DNA from: Histomonas meleagridis
Taxonomy: Eukaryota > Parabasalia > Tritrichomonadida > Dientamoebidae
Direction: 5' to 3'
DNA length: 64,000 nt
Assembly (NCBI GenBank): GCA_020186115.1
Contig: WSYJ01000147.1
Span: 248,001-312,000, forward strand
A program made the position numbers and the translations under genes. Under the pieces are notes generated by a model. It was not told the origin of the DNA. It did not search any database and saw nothing but the letters and a program-made list of their open reading frames with translations. Positions 37,985 through 48,209 of this stretch are shown here, one piece after another (the stretch's first letter is position 1; the number at the start of each line of letters is the position of its first letter).

Positions 37985-38929
37985 ATGGATCAAATCTATA
38001 GTGAAAATTTCAAAAAAATTCAAACTAGGTTTAAACAACAAAGACTTCCTGCTTGCCGTCCTTTCCTTTCGCCCATATCAGTTTCATTTATACATTTTTT
38101 ATTTGCTTTAATATCTTTATCTTTTAACATATTACTTTCAAGTAATGAAAGTTATGATATTGAAAAAGAATATAGCTCAATCTGCAACACATCAAAGTGT
38201 GTCATTTATATCGAATTTAAAGATGATGTTAAAGGGCCAATGTATTTTTATTATAAGCTCACGAATTTATATCAAAACTCATTTCAATATTTAAAATCAA
38301 TAAATTATGATCAACTTATGGGAAAACATTTAGATAAAATGGGACTTCAAAAATGTTTTCCGATGATAAAAAGTGGGGATAGTTATGAAACTACAACATA
38401 TGTTCCATGTGGTGCAGTATCATTATCTTTATTTAATGATACTTTTAAGTTTTCAGGTATAAATTTTAACCAAAAAAATATATCCGAACCACAATTTAAA
38501 GAACTAATAAAACAACCTCACAAAAGTTATGGAAAAGCAAAACATTGGATTTCTGAATCACTTTTTCCAGGTGGACAAACAAATGAGCATTTCTTAAATT
38601 GGATTCGAATTGCTCCTTTCCCAACTTTTCTTAAGCTTTGGGGTAAAATCGATGAAGACATAATAATTAGGAAAGGAAAACATAGAATAGAAATTGATAA
38701 CAATTATCCAGTAAGCTCATTTAAAGGGACAAAATCGATAGTTATCAGGAGATTTAAGTGGTTTGGTGGTAATAATTATTTCTTTAAGATATTTTTTTTG
38801 GTTATTTCAGTAAGTTCTTTTTTTTCATCTTTGACATTCGCATTGCTTTATTTTTATGATTTACTTCCATTATATAAACACCTTAGGCGTGGGATAAGAT
38901 ATGGGCTTCCACGGTCTTTATCAACATAA
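37985..38929 (+). CDS. CDC50/LEM3-family P4-ATPase subunit
   Basis: A 314-residue protein with the two-TM CDC50 layout. The N-terminal cytosolic FKQQRLPACRPFLSP precedes the first span (about SFIHFLFALISLSFNILL). The large glycosylated exoplasmic loop has the family motifs YFYYKLTNLYQNSFQYLKS, TYVPCGAVSLSLFNDTF, HFLNWIRIAPFPTFLKLWGK and WFGGNNYFFKIFF, followed by the second span and a short basic tail. CDC50 proteins escort flippase P4-ATPases from the ER and take part in phospholipid transport. The usual disulfide cysteines in the loop are partly present. No P4-ATPase gene is in this window. Confidence 0.93.
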   Translation: MDQIYSENFKKIQTRFKQQRLPACRPFLSPISVSFIHFLFALISLSFNILLSSNESYDIEKEYSSICNTSKCVIYIEFKDDVKGPMYFYYKLTNLYQNSFQYLKSINYDQLMGKHLDKMGLQKCFPMIKSGDSYETTTYVPCGAVSLSLFNDTFKFSGINFNQKNISEPQFKELIKQPHKSYGKAKHWISESLFPGGQTNEHFLNWIRIAPFPTFLKLWGKIDEDIIIRKGKHRIEIDNNYPVSSFKGTKSIVIRRFKWFGGNNYFFKIFFLVISVSSFFSSLTFALLYFYDLLPLYKHLRRGIRYGLPRSLST

Positions 38930-39272
38930 TTAATGAAACATGTAGGTGTTGACTAAATTCATATCCAAAACGAAACACATGTTGTGGTAAATTTTATCAG
39001 AAGCAATTACTAAATATTTATTATATTTGCCAATTTTCAATTTTTGAAAAAGTTTGATGATGATTAACAAACGCTCTTGAGTTTTGATGAAGCTTGGCTC
39101 TTTAGGTGCTGTCATGATATTAAGATAATAAAGGAATTCGAGAATTTAAGTTCCGCCTCACATTCTTGACTGTGAACATAACCGTTTTTTTTTGAAAGGC
39201 CTTTCACATTGAAATTTTGTTCTATTGAATTAAAGCACTCAAAATTGAGCGATACAACCAAAAGTCATTAAA
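38930..39272. other. Intergenic region
   Basis: About 340 bases. A 61-codon minus-strand stretch is not convincing. ATAACCGTTTTTTTT at about 39178-39192 is a Myb-type core upstream of the DUF4838 gene. Confidence 0.4.
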
Positions 39273-42200
39273 ATGTTTTTGCTGTTGGGTTTTGTTCAAT
39301 GCATTGATATTATCTCCAATGGCAAATCAGATTATTTTATTGTTGTTGCTGCAACAAATGGAAGAATGCCAACTTACTACAAAACAGCTGCAGAAGAACT
39401 TAATATTGCTTTTCAAGCAATTGCTGACGTAGAACTTCCTATTGAAGCCGAGTCAAGTACAACACATGAAAAAGCAATATATCTTGGTCCTTGTAATAAG
39501 TCAAATGGAAAAGTCAGATTCTTTGATATCGACGATGAAACATATGAAATTGTAACAGATGAAACCAACATTTATATTAATGGAGGAAAACGTGGTGTAT
39601 GCTATGGAGTTTTTGACTATCTAGAAAAATTTTTGAATGTTCGATGGTATACATCATGGTGGACAGTAATGCCAAAGAATTCCACCATTTATATCCCCTC
39701 CAATCTTGTAATGAGTCACACACCATCTGTTCCATATCGTGAAATTTATGCAGATGATCCAATGTTTAATACCACACTCAAAGCACATTTCAGGAACAAC
39801 GGAGGTGATTCAGGAAATGCTGGTAACTATGGAGGAGCTCTTGGTGCTCGTTATGGCACACATTCATTTTTTGGATTTGATCGTACCAAATATCCATTAT
39901 CAAAATACCCACAATGTTATGCCATGAATCCGGATGGTGGTCGTTATACAGATGCCTTATGTCTTTCCAACAAGGACACGTGGAAATTTGCATCTGAACG
40001 TGTGTTAGAAGATATCAAAGCAGACATCCAAAAGAATGGTAAAAACACTGCGTATTATATTGAGTTATCACAAGGAGATAATGGTCGATATTGTCATTGT
40101 TCTGAATGTACCGAAAAGTTCCATGAATATGGTGATTCATGCTCAGGTCTTCATGTCGAATTTCTGAATCGAATGTGTAATGAAATACAAAAGTTAACTA
40201 ATGATTTTAAAGTCCGAACATTTCTTCTATCTGATTCCGTTAAATGTCCTACGAATATATTACCTAATTCACATATATATTTCCGTACATGTCCAATTGG
40301 AAATGATCATGGACGTCCATTAAGTATTATTCCAGAAGAGAATTTCTATTCTGCAAATCAAGACTTTATCCTTAACATGGAAAAATGGCGTAATATTACG
40401 GGGCATTTCACACTCTATGATTATTCTGCTAATTTTGATTCACAAGGAGCATTTCCACATCATTTAATATATGGACTTGCATCTGATTTAAAGTTATTTG
40501 TTAAGCGTTATAAAATTGATGGATATTTACCAGAAGATTTAATTGGTTCATCAAAAAGACGTCAATTTCATGCTGATATGGCCGAACTTAAGTCATGGAT
40601 GTTATCACATTTAATGTATGATATTGATTTAGATATCGAAGAATTAGTACGTGATTTTTGTGATGGTTATTATGGACCTGAATCAAGTGAAATTGTCCAA
40701 AACATATTAAATAAAGGTATGTATCAAGTATATCGTGGTACACAACCTGTATATTATACATCATGGGGAGGATTAGGACAAAACCTTGATGAAGACTTCC
40801 TTAGATGGTCTGTAGCACAATGGGATAAAGCAATTAAATCCGCTAAAAATGAAGACTATAAATATCATAATAAAATGTCTTCACTTACATCACGTTGCGG
40901 ATTATTATATTTCGTTAATCGAAATGATCAAACTTTAGAATGGACTTCTACAACTTGTAAATTTGTACCTAAGAATGAAGAAGAAAAATCAGCGTTACTT
41001 TTAAATGAATATATTCATGAAAGTATAATGGACGTAGCTAAATATTATGAAAAATGGCGTGCATTAAGTGAAATTCTTGGTAATCCTCATTCAGTTAAAT
41101 CAATTAATTCAGGTCAATATGAAGCATGGATTTGTCCAGACGTACGTGGAATGTGTGGACATTTTTCTTATAATGGTATTAATTATATTGGCCAAAATTA
41201 TGGAATTGATTTTCGTGACATTACTGATAATACTATTTTCCAACAAACAAGTTGGATGAATTATAACATTACTGAATCATCATCAACGTCAATTACATTA
41301 AAGAATATTTCTGGTAGTATAACAATTACCAAAAAATTTGTTATATCAAATAATGGTTTAAGTTTTGAAGGTTCAATAGTTAATGGTAATAGAGCAGTAG
41401 CACAAATAGAACTTTTACTTGGTGGTGGTGATCAAATTGCTTGGAAATATAATGATGAAAATGAATGGATACAAAAAGCAGTTGATTCATTAGCAGAATT
41501 TGAACATTTTGGAATTAGTTCACCAAAAATCGGAGAATTAATAATTGGTTATCCAAGTGGAAATGGAATTATTCTTAATATCCAAAGTGAGCTTATGTTT
41601 ATTAAGTTTTTATGTAATGTTACATCGAAAAGTATTCGTGTTGCACTTGTCCCTAAAACGAATTTATATACCATAAAATATACACTTAAATCTTATACAG
41701 GTACACTACCAAATAAAATTAATCGTCCAACAGCGGATTATAATGAAACTAAAGAATACTTACGTCGATTTATAATAGATAATACAATGTGGACATGGTC
41801 AGGTACAACAGAAATGACATCATTCGAAGGTGCGCTTGCAGGTTCAGTTGCAGAAATCAAATCAGGTACGTTCCAAATATATATGTCGAATTACTTTAAA
41901 TATAATATCCGTGACGGAGGATTATATGACACATATTGCGCATTAGCAATTGAATCTTTTGATCCTACTTCATCACAGTTCACTTTGATGCATGGATGTT
42001 CTTATTTAGATGCTGAAGGGAACTCGAAAGAAGTTTATTATTATCCAAGAGAAAAGAATTTTAATGGTAAATTTAATACAACTTTCTTTACTGGTAAACA
42101 AAATTGGTCATTTAAGTCAACACAAGGTTACTTCGTACAACATGATAAAAGCGCAAGAGGTAAAACATATTTCGATAGATTGGAATTAAATGTAATTAAA

Positions 42201-42449
42201 GATCCGCCCGAAATAATTCCGGTAATTTATGATAACGTAACGTTTAACTTAACAGAAAAATTACCAAATCATGAATACCCTGATAATGATGGAAAAACTT
42301 ATATATACGATGATGATATTAAAAGATTAAGTACTGGAGAAATCGCGGGAATTGTATTGTGTTGTATTCTGGTGGTAGTAATTGCAGTAGTTGCAGTGTT
42401 TTTGTACCTGAAATATAAAAAGTCAAAAGATGATAAATCGGAATCTTAA
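39273..42449 (+). CDS. DUF4838 (alpha-glucuronidase-like) type I membrane protein
   Basis: A 1058-residue protein. A signal peptide (MFLLLGFVQCIDI) is followed by an N-terminal domain like the accessory domain of family-67/GH20-type glycosidases (KAIYLGPCNKSNGK, GVCYGVFDYLEKFLNVRWYT). The DUF4838 core (about residues 220-460) includes YYIELSQGDNGRYCHCSECT and HVEFLNRMCNEIQK. A beta-rich C-terminal half follows, then a membrane span (about GIVLCCILVVVIAVVAVFLY) and the tail KYKKSKDDKSES. DUF4838 proteins are common in bacteria that degrade glycans; the bacterial version is typically soluble, so the TM and tail look like a trichomonad addition. Glycan binding or hydrolysis at the cell surface is inferred. 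Confidence 0.8.
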   Translation: MFLLLGFVQCIDIISNGKSDYFIVVAATNGRMPTYYKTAAEELNIAFQAIADVELPIEAESSTTHEKAIYLGPCNKSNGKVRFFDIDDETYEIVTDETNIYINGGKRGVCYGVFDYLEKFLNVRWYTSWWTVMPKNSTIYIPSNLVMSHTPSVPYREIYADDPMFNTTLKAHFRNNGGDSGNAGNYGGALGARYGTHSFFGFDRTKYPLSKYPQCYAMNPDGGRYTDALCLSNKDTWKFASERVLEDIKADIQKNGKNTAYYIELSQGDNGRYCHCSECTEKFHEYGDSCSGLHVEFLNRMCNEIQKLTNDFKVRTFLLSDSVKCPTNILPNSHIYFRTCPIGNDHGRPLSIIPEENFYSANQDFILNMEKWRNITGHFTLYDYSANFDSQGAFPHHLIYGLASDLKLFVKRYKIDGYLPEDLIGSSKRRQFHADMAELKSWMLSHLMYDIDLDIEELVRDFCDGYYGPESSEIVQNILNKGMYQVYRGTQPVYYTSWGGLGQNLDEDFLRWSVAQWDKAIKSAKNEDYKYHNKMSSLTSRCGLLYFVNRNDQTLEWTSTTCKFVPKNEEEKSALLLNEYIHESIMDVAKYYEKWRALSEILGNPHSVKSINSGQYEAWICPDVRGMCGHFSYNGINYIGQNYGIDFRDITDNTIFQQTSWMNYNITESSSTSITLKNISGSITITKKFVISNNGLSFEGSIVNGNRAVAQIELLLGGGDQIAWKYNDENEWIQKAVDSLAEFEHFGISSPKIGELIIGYPSGNGIILNIQSELMFIKFLCNVTSKSIRVALVPKTNLYTIKYTLKSYTGTLPNKINRPTADYNETKEYLRRFIIDNTMWTWSGTTEMTSFEGALAGSVAEIKSGTFQIYMSNYFKYNIRDGGLYDTYCALAIESFDPTSSQFTLMHGCSYLDAEGNSKEVYYYPREKNFNGKFNTTFFTGKQNWSFKSTQGYFVQHDKSARGKTYFDRLELNVIKDPPEIIPVIYDNVTFNLTEKLPNHEYPDNDGKTYIYDDDIKRLSTGEIAGIVLCCILVVVIAVVAVFLYLKYKKSKDDKSES

Positions 42450-42762
42450 TAAAAGTATATGTAATAATTTAAATTTTTAATAACAGACGTCAACAATATT
42501 TTTAAGATTTTAATTTCATATGAATATGAAGTTATATTACATATAAATACTTGTATTTATTGGTTGTTTGTTAGTAATCCATTACAACTTCAACAGGAAC
42601 TCTTCAATATAAACTTTTGAATTATTTTTGAATGATAAAAATGGCCGGCCAGTTATCGTTATACGATCATTTCGCACACAAACAACAACTTTTTCATAGT
42701 AAGTCATTCATTTTTGTCACTTTTTCAATGAGGCATAACAATTCACAAATCATAATCTTTTA
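42450..42762. promoter_or_regulatory. Intergenic with TATCGTTA and CACTTTTT elements
   Basis: About 310 bases before the Hsp110 gene. TATCGTTA (42654-42661, reverse of the Myb element TAACGATA) and CACTTTTT (42718-42725) lie 102 and 38 bp upstream of the ATG. Confidence 0.4.
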
Positions 42763-44745
42763 ATGGAAACATTAGGTGTAGATTTTGGAAATCAATATTG
42801 CGTTGTAGGAACTGAGAAAAATGGGCACGTTGAAATTTTTAAAAGTAACCATTCAAATCGTCTTATCCCTTCTATGGTAACATACACAAATGCAAGAAGA
42901 TATTCATGTGAAGGTTCCCAACATCACCAAATGGAATTCTTTGATTCTACAATTACCAACTTGAAACGATTAATTGGTTTAAAATATCAAGATAGAGCTG
43001 AATTAGAAAAGGCAGTTCCATTCACTCTTGTAGAATTACCAGATGGTTTAACAGGAATCAGTGTTAATTATCATAATAAGCAGATAACACTTCGTCCTGA
43101 ACAATGTATCGGATTTTTATTCAGATCAATCTTAACACAAGTTATATTCAATGTTCCTTTACTTGGAAGTGTTTCTGTTTCCGTTCCGCAGTATTGGAAT
43201 GAAACCAAACGTCGTCTTCTTTTATTTGCTGCATCTTACATGAGTAAAGATGTATCCCTTATTAACTCCAACACCGCTGCAGCCATTGCCTATGCAGTCA
43301 ACAACTCCAATCGTCTCCATCCCACGAATCCAATCAATGTTTTATTCATTGATATCGGTCATCTTTCCATGAGTGTATCACTCACTAAAATCACTAAAAC
43401 AGGTGTCAAGGTTATTAGTCATGCCTCCGATCCCACCTTAGGCGGCTCTTCCTTCACCTCACTTTTCATTGATTATCTTCTTCAAAAGGTATCCGAGAAA
43501 TATCATGGCTTTGATCCACGTCAACATCCTCGTGGTATGCTTCGTTTTAGGAGTGCTGTCGAAAAAGCCAAAAAAGATCTTTCGGTTAACAAAGCCGTTA
43601 ACTTCGAAGTTGATCCAATTATGGATGTGTACATTAACTTTGTTGTTAAACGCGATGAACTTGACACTGCCATTGCGCCACTTTTGACGCGTATTAAAGC
43701 GCCAATTGACGAATGTCTCTCTAGTGCCAAAATTAACAAATCGCAAATCGATGTTGTTCAACTTCTTGGCGGCGGCGCACGTGTTGTCTCTGTGAAACAA
43801 CGAATTTCGGAAATAATTGGCAAAGATCTAAGCACGTCATTAAATTTGGATGAATGTGTTGCACTTGGCTGTAGTTATTATGCATCTATACACAAAGGAA
43901 CATTTGCATTCGATGTACAAGATGTAACGCCAATGGACATAATCACTAAATGGCACTTACCGCAATCAGGACGCGCCACGAAAAGTCTTTTGTTTAGGAA
44001 GTTTACTCCTATTCCAAGCATGAAATCATTTAACATTGATATTGCGCAAGATAAAACTGATGTAATTGTGGAATCTAATAATGAAATAATTGGAACATTA
44101 TATATAACGAAAATTAACAATTCGAATAACAACAAATGTATGGTCAAAGCAAGTTTGGATAAGAACTTCATTTTGTCATTTGATATCAATGATAAGAACA
44201 ATTTCAAATTGGAATACAAACCAATTGTTAACATTGATAATGAAACAATAGAAAAGTGTATGGACATCGAAAGGCAAATGCAAAGAGATGATACAGAACA
44301 AGAGAAAATCGACGAAACTAAAAACGAATTCGAAGCAGAACTTTATTCATTCACAAGTGCAGTCGAAAACGAACTAAAGGATTACTGCGGAGATGAAGAA
44401 AGAGAAAAGATTCAAACAGAACAAAAATGGTTCGAAGATAACGAAGACCAAAGACATTCATTAGCAACATATAAAAGAAGAAGAGATGAACTAAAGAAGA
44501 CAAAAGAAAAAGTGGAAATGAGAAAGAAAATGTTTATGAGAATCGATGAAAAAGCAGATCAAATGATAAAAAGAGCGAATCACATGATGCAAGTTTATGA
44601 CGGAAACACAAAAGCAGAAATAGAAAAGAGAAATAAACTTTGGGATGCAGAAGAAATGATAATGGAAATGAAAAACGCAGATAGGAAAAAAGATCCGCCT
44701 TATAATTTGGATGAAATAGATGAAATGATTCGAGCTTTGGAATAA
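42763..44745 (+). CDS. Hsp110/SSE-type Hsp70-superfamily protein
   Basis: A 660-residue protein with an Hsp70-type nucleotide-binding domain (residues 1 to about 385): phosphate-1 region TLGVDFGNQYCVVG, VSVPQYWNETKRR, INSNTAAAIAYAV, LFIDIGHLSMSVS and the adenosine motif VQLLGGGARVVSVKQRISE. The segment IPSMVTY and the degenerate phosphate loop (DIGH rather than DLGG) point to Hsp110 rather than canonical Hsp70. The substrate domain is short, followed by an acidic, Glu/Lys-rich helical lid (about 510-660). Hsp110 serves as nucleotide exchange factor for cytosolic Hsp70. No organelle signal and no ER retention motif. Confidence 0.9.
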   Translation: METLGVDFGNQYCVVGTEKNGHVEIFKSNHSNRLIPSMVTYTNARRYSCEGSQHHQMEFFDSTITNLKRLIGLKYQDRAELEKAVPFTLVELPDGLTGISVNYHNKQITLRPEQCIGFLFRSILTQVIFNVPLLGSVSVSVPQYWNETKRRLLLFAASYMSKDVSLINSNTAAAIAYAVNNSNRLHPTNPINVLFIDIGHLSMSVSLTKITKTGVKVISHASDPTLGGSSFTSLFIDYLLQKVSEKYHGFDPRQHPRGMLRFRSAVEKAKKDLSVNKAVNFEVDPIMDVYINFVVKRDELDTAIAPLLTRIKAPIDECLSSAKINKSQIDVVQLLGGGARVVSVKQRISEIIGKDLSTSLNLDECVALGCSYYASIHKGTFAFDVQDVTPMDIITKWHLPQSGRATKSLLFRKFTPIPSMKSFNIDIAQDKTDVIVESNNEIIGTLYITKINNSNNNKCMVKASLDKNFILSFDINDKNNFKLEYKPIVNIDNETIEKCMDIERQMQRDDTEQEKIDETKNEFEAELYSFTSAVENELKDYCGDEEREKIQTEQKWFEDNEDQRHSLATYKRRRDELKKTKEKVEMRKKMFMRIDEKADQMIKRANHMMQVYDGNTKAEIEKRNKLWDAEEMIMEMKNADRKKDPPYNLDEIDEMIRALE

Positions 44746-44854
44746 TTAATAAATGTGATATGAATTCAATGGGAAAATATCGTTTTGCTCTGAAAATGAT
44801 TATCGTTGTATTGAAAATCGTATCGTATAAAGTGTAATGTGATGTGAAAACGTA

Positions 44855-45412
44855 ATGTTATTGGGTTTCTTTTTCGGTGCAAATTTTCTAAATAAGTTAA
44901 TCGGGAAATGGCACGGATTGGTGACTTACAATGAACAGCCTCAAATTGGTATTTCTTTATATTTGTTTGCAACATCAAACTCAAATTCATTGCAAGGATG
45001 GATATGGAAAAATAATGTAACTCAAAAAAACATTGATCTTATACAATATTACTTAGGAATAGCATACGTTAAAGAAGAAAAGAACAATTTGATTTTATCA
45101 TTTTTTACCAAAAATGAATCATATTCAGTTAACTTACAAAAAGACCCAACTGATTGTATAAATCAGTTTGTTGACAAATATGATGTATTTTTGTGTAACA
45201 ATGTTTTAAATATAAAATTTGATCAATATACAATCAATTTAATAAAATTCTCAGATGTAAGCAATAAAGAAGTAACAACACAACAAATCATTATATTTGC
45301 ATCAGTTGGATCAATTCTAGCTTTTGTCTTAATATTTCCAAGAAAAAAAAAAACAAAAAAAAAGCTGATTAACAATAATTTCAAAAAATTCAAAAATTAC
45401 GTTAAACTATAA
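44855..45412 (+). CDS. Type I membrane protein, family not recognised
   Basis: A 185-residue protein with a short N-terminal hydrophobic stretch (MLLGFFFGANFL), a beta-rich body (about residues 15-140) and one C-terminal membrane span (about IIIFASVGSILAFVLIF) followed by a strongly basic tail PRKKKTKKKLINNNFKKFK. The body begins IGKWHGLVTYNEQPQIGISL, which looks like a small lipocalin- or jelly-roll-like domain, but I cannot assign a family. The poly-basic tail and small size would suit an ER membrane accessory protein. ATG at 44855. Confidence 0.6.
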   Translation: MLLGFFFGANFLNKLIGKWHGLVTYNEQPQIGISLYLFATSNSNSLQGWIWKNNVTQKNIDLIQYYLGIAYVKEEKNNLILSFFTKNESYSVNLQKDPTDCINQFVDKYDVFLCNNVLNIKFDQYTINLIKFSDVSNKEVTTQQIIIFASVGSILAFVLIFPRKKKTKKKLINNNFKKFKNYVKL

Positions 45413-45664
45413 TGACAGATAATTGTTTCACCTTGTTATTTAATAATATGAAATAATAGTAGTGATGTTTTTTTTAAAGCAAAGCCTCTAATTTATGATT
45501 TTGTACCATAAAGCGCATTTTTAATTTGAATAAAACATGTTATTTTTAAAATTACTTATTTAAATTACAATTTTTTCAATTAAACAAAAGATTAAAGCAC
45601 TAAATCACTATCTCAAAGTCAGCTTAAAATTAAAAAACTTTAAATTTTTTTAAATTAAATTTTA

Positions 45665-47470
45665 CTAAAATTGAAACTCATCAAAATCTGTTTCAATTTG
45701 TAAAGGATAAAACTGGTCTACGCACCAGTTATTAATCAGAAATTCTATGAAATTGATTGCTATTTTTGAATAATCTTGAATTTGTATGATTTCATTAAAA
45801 TCATGTTCAGGTTGAACAATATTAGGTGCAAACACAATTGCCATATTTTTTGCATCCATTTTTGTTGTTTCTTCTGCTTGAACAAGTTTTCTTAAAAATC
45901 CAATTAAATAACCTAATAAACTTAAATGAGCCATTGGTAATTTATCTACAAATTCCAAAAATGTCTGATCTTCATAAGCTGTTTTTAATTGTGGTAAGAT
46001 ATCAACAGGACAAACCGGGTTAGGTATGCTTCTAAACCAAAGTTTAAATAATGAAGTTATATCAAATACATTTGCATTTGAAAGTGGATTTTTTCCTTCG
46101 CTAAAATTTTTTTTCATTTCTAAAACATTCTTCATGTTTCCAGTAAGTCTAAATATTCCTTCAAGCTTTTCTGCACCTTTAGCAATAATTGCTTCAGCCA
46201 TTAAGTGGACAATAATAGGAATAGGAAAGTCTGGATATAGTTTTTTTTGATACCATAAATGTTCATATATAGATGCTGAAAAAGATGGATATTTACAAAA
46301 TATTTCTTTTGGTATAATATAAATATAATTTGTTTCTAAACCTGTTTTCGGTTTACCAACTGCACATCTCGATGAAAATCTAATATAAGTAAGTTGTGCT
46401 AATGATGAAATATTATAATTTTCAGACAATGAAGACCTTGCAATATGTGATTTTATCCAAACTTCACTATTACGCGATGAAGGAAATATAGTAGCTATAA
46501 TCAAAAATAGGTTCCATGTATTTCCTTCCCATTCTGGATTCGGATTATTCCTTGTTTGTTTAATAAGTTGGAAATATACCTCATCCCAAAGATTTGAATT
46601 ATTATATAGAATTTGAATAAGCATATCTGCACAAATTTGTGGTGCTTTAGTAAATATAACTCCAATATATCTTTGTATTAACTTAAAACATTTAACTGCA
46701 GTTTTTTCATCACTTGAATTTATAGATTTTATTAAAGGGAATTCTATTTGATCTTTAGTAAAATGTGTAATCTCTTCTAAAGATATAAGTTTCCTGTTAA
46801 AAGCTTTACCTTTTCGGTGTTCTCTAAAATATTGTTTTGCATATTCTTCAACTTGAAATTTATGTATATTTTCCATAATATCAGGTGGAAGATAAGGAGC
46901 ATTTTGATTTGGAAAAAAAGAATCTGTTCTAACAATAATGCTATTATTGCTAAGATTATTTTCATCAAAACTAGTCACATTTTCTGGAACATCAAGAAGA
47001 GGGACTAATGTAAAAATTTGGGTCTTCCTCTTTTTTACCTCATGCTCATGATTATGAATTCTTTGTACTTTATGAAAATTTTTAAGTGGAAATGATAACG
47101 GTTCAAATATCCTAGAAAATATATTATTTTTAATGAAGGTATGACTTCTTCCTTGCATTTTACACATGTGTTTTTTTGGGTTTGCTTTTTTGTTTTCATG
47201 AAAGTTTAATAAAGTTGATTGATATCCTTCATTTTGATATTCAGCATATTGAGATGTGAAATTTTGTTGTGCGTTCATATTTTCAATAAGTTCATAATAT
47301 GTTTTAAGAAATTCTTGATAATTCGGATTTTCTATTATAATTGGATTTAATGTTAATGGATCAAGAACTATTCCATCATTTGGAAAGTATGATATTGACT
47401 GTTGAGATTGTTCGTTGTGATAATAATAAAACCCTTCAATAGATTGATATCTGTAATAAACATTTAGCAT
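45665..47470 (-). CDS. MyTH4-RhoGAP protein (ARHGAP39/Vilse-like)
   Basis: A 601-residue protein. Residues about 225-345 look like a MyTH4 domain (EEITHFTKDQIEFPLIKSIN, NLWDEVYFQLIKQTRNNPNP, WNLFLIIATIFPSSR). Residues about 395-575 form a RhoGAP domain with the arginine finger in LEGIFRLTGN and the typical DITSLFKLWFRSIPNPVCP and NMAIVFAPNIV segments. The first 30 residues (IEGFYYYHNEQSQQSISYFP) recall a WW domain without its tryptophans. The MyTH4-RhoGAP pair matches ARHGAP39/Vilse, a Rac/Cdc42 GAP in animals and a Dictyostelium relative. Expected to be catalytically active and to regulate actin. The window also has NCKAP1. Confidence 0.88.
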   Translation of the reverse strand: MLNVYYRYQSIEGFYYYHNEQSQQSISYFPNDGIVLDPLTLNPIIIENPNYQEFLKTYYELIENMNAQQNFTSQYAEYQNEGYQSTLLNFHENKKANPKKHMCKMQGRSHTFIKNNIFSRIFEPLSFPLKNFHKVQRIHNHEHEVKKRKTQIFTLVPLLDVPENVTSFDENNLSNNSIIVRTDSFFPNQNAPYLPPDIMENIHKFQVEEYAKQYFREHRKGKAFNRKLISLEEITHFTKDQIEFPLIKSINSSDEKTAVKCFKLIQRYIGVIFTKAPQICADMLIQILYNNSNLWDEVYFQLIKQTRNNPNPEWEGNTWNLFLIIATIFPSSRNSEVWIKSHIARSSLSENYNISSLAQLTYIRFSSRCAVGKPKTGLETNYIYIIPKEIFCKYPSFSASIYEHLWYQKKLYPDFPIPIIVHLMAEAIIAKGAEKLEGIFRLTGNMKNVLEMKKNFSEGKNPLSNANVFDITSLFKLWFRSIPNPVCPVDILPQLKTAYEDQTFLEFVDKLPMAHLSLLGYLIGFLRKLVQAEETTKMDAKNMAIVFAPNIVQPEHDFNEIIQIQDYSKIAINFIEFLINNWCVDQFYPLQIETDFDEFQF

Positions 47471-47703
47471 TTGTGAAGTGCTTTATTCAAAATCGGTGTT
47501 ATAAACTATTCAACCACTTCATTTTTACTTCACCTTCCCAGAAATAAAACTTTTATTAACCCTAAAAACTAAATTCCAGAAAACCATCAAACACTTTATG
47601 ATGATAATTCTTTTGTCTCACATACTCAAAAAATGAAATTCCTTCATTTGAAGTAATCTGTAAAAATTGGATTAAAAAGCATTAAATAACTATAAATGTA
47701 TTT

Positions 47704-48009
<306 letters not shown>

Positions 48010-48209
48010 TTAATAAATTGACACTTTCATTTGGAATATTCAAAAAGACATTTTGGCGCTATTTTATGAACCTCAAATTTATTGCCACACCGTGCCATTA
48101 AAAATTGAATGATTCAAAAATTCGAATTTCTTTAAATATTAAAGGGTGCAAAATGACATTTAATTACCGACTTATTTTGGCGCTTTGCTATTCAACTTCA
48201 TTTTATTCA
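48010..48209. promoter_or_regulatory. H4-H3 bidirectional promoter with two E2F-like sites
   Basis: A 200-bp region between H4 (leftward) and H3 (rightward). TTTTGGCGC occurs at 48051-48059 and again at 48175-48183, both on the plus strand, 42 bp and 27 bp from the H4 and H3 ATGs. This matches the E2F consensus TTTSGCGC. At this base composition fewer than one such nonamer is expected in the entire window, so two copies in one histone promoter are notable. E2F control of histone genes is known in other eukaryotes; here it is inferred. Confidence 0.6.
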
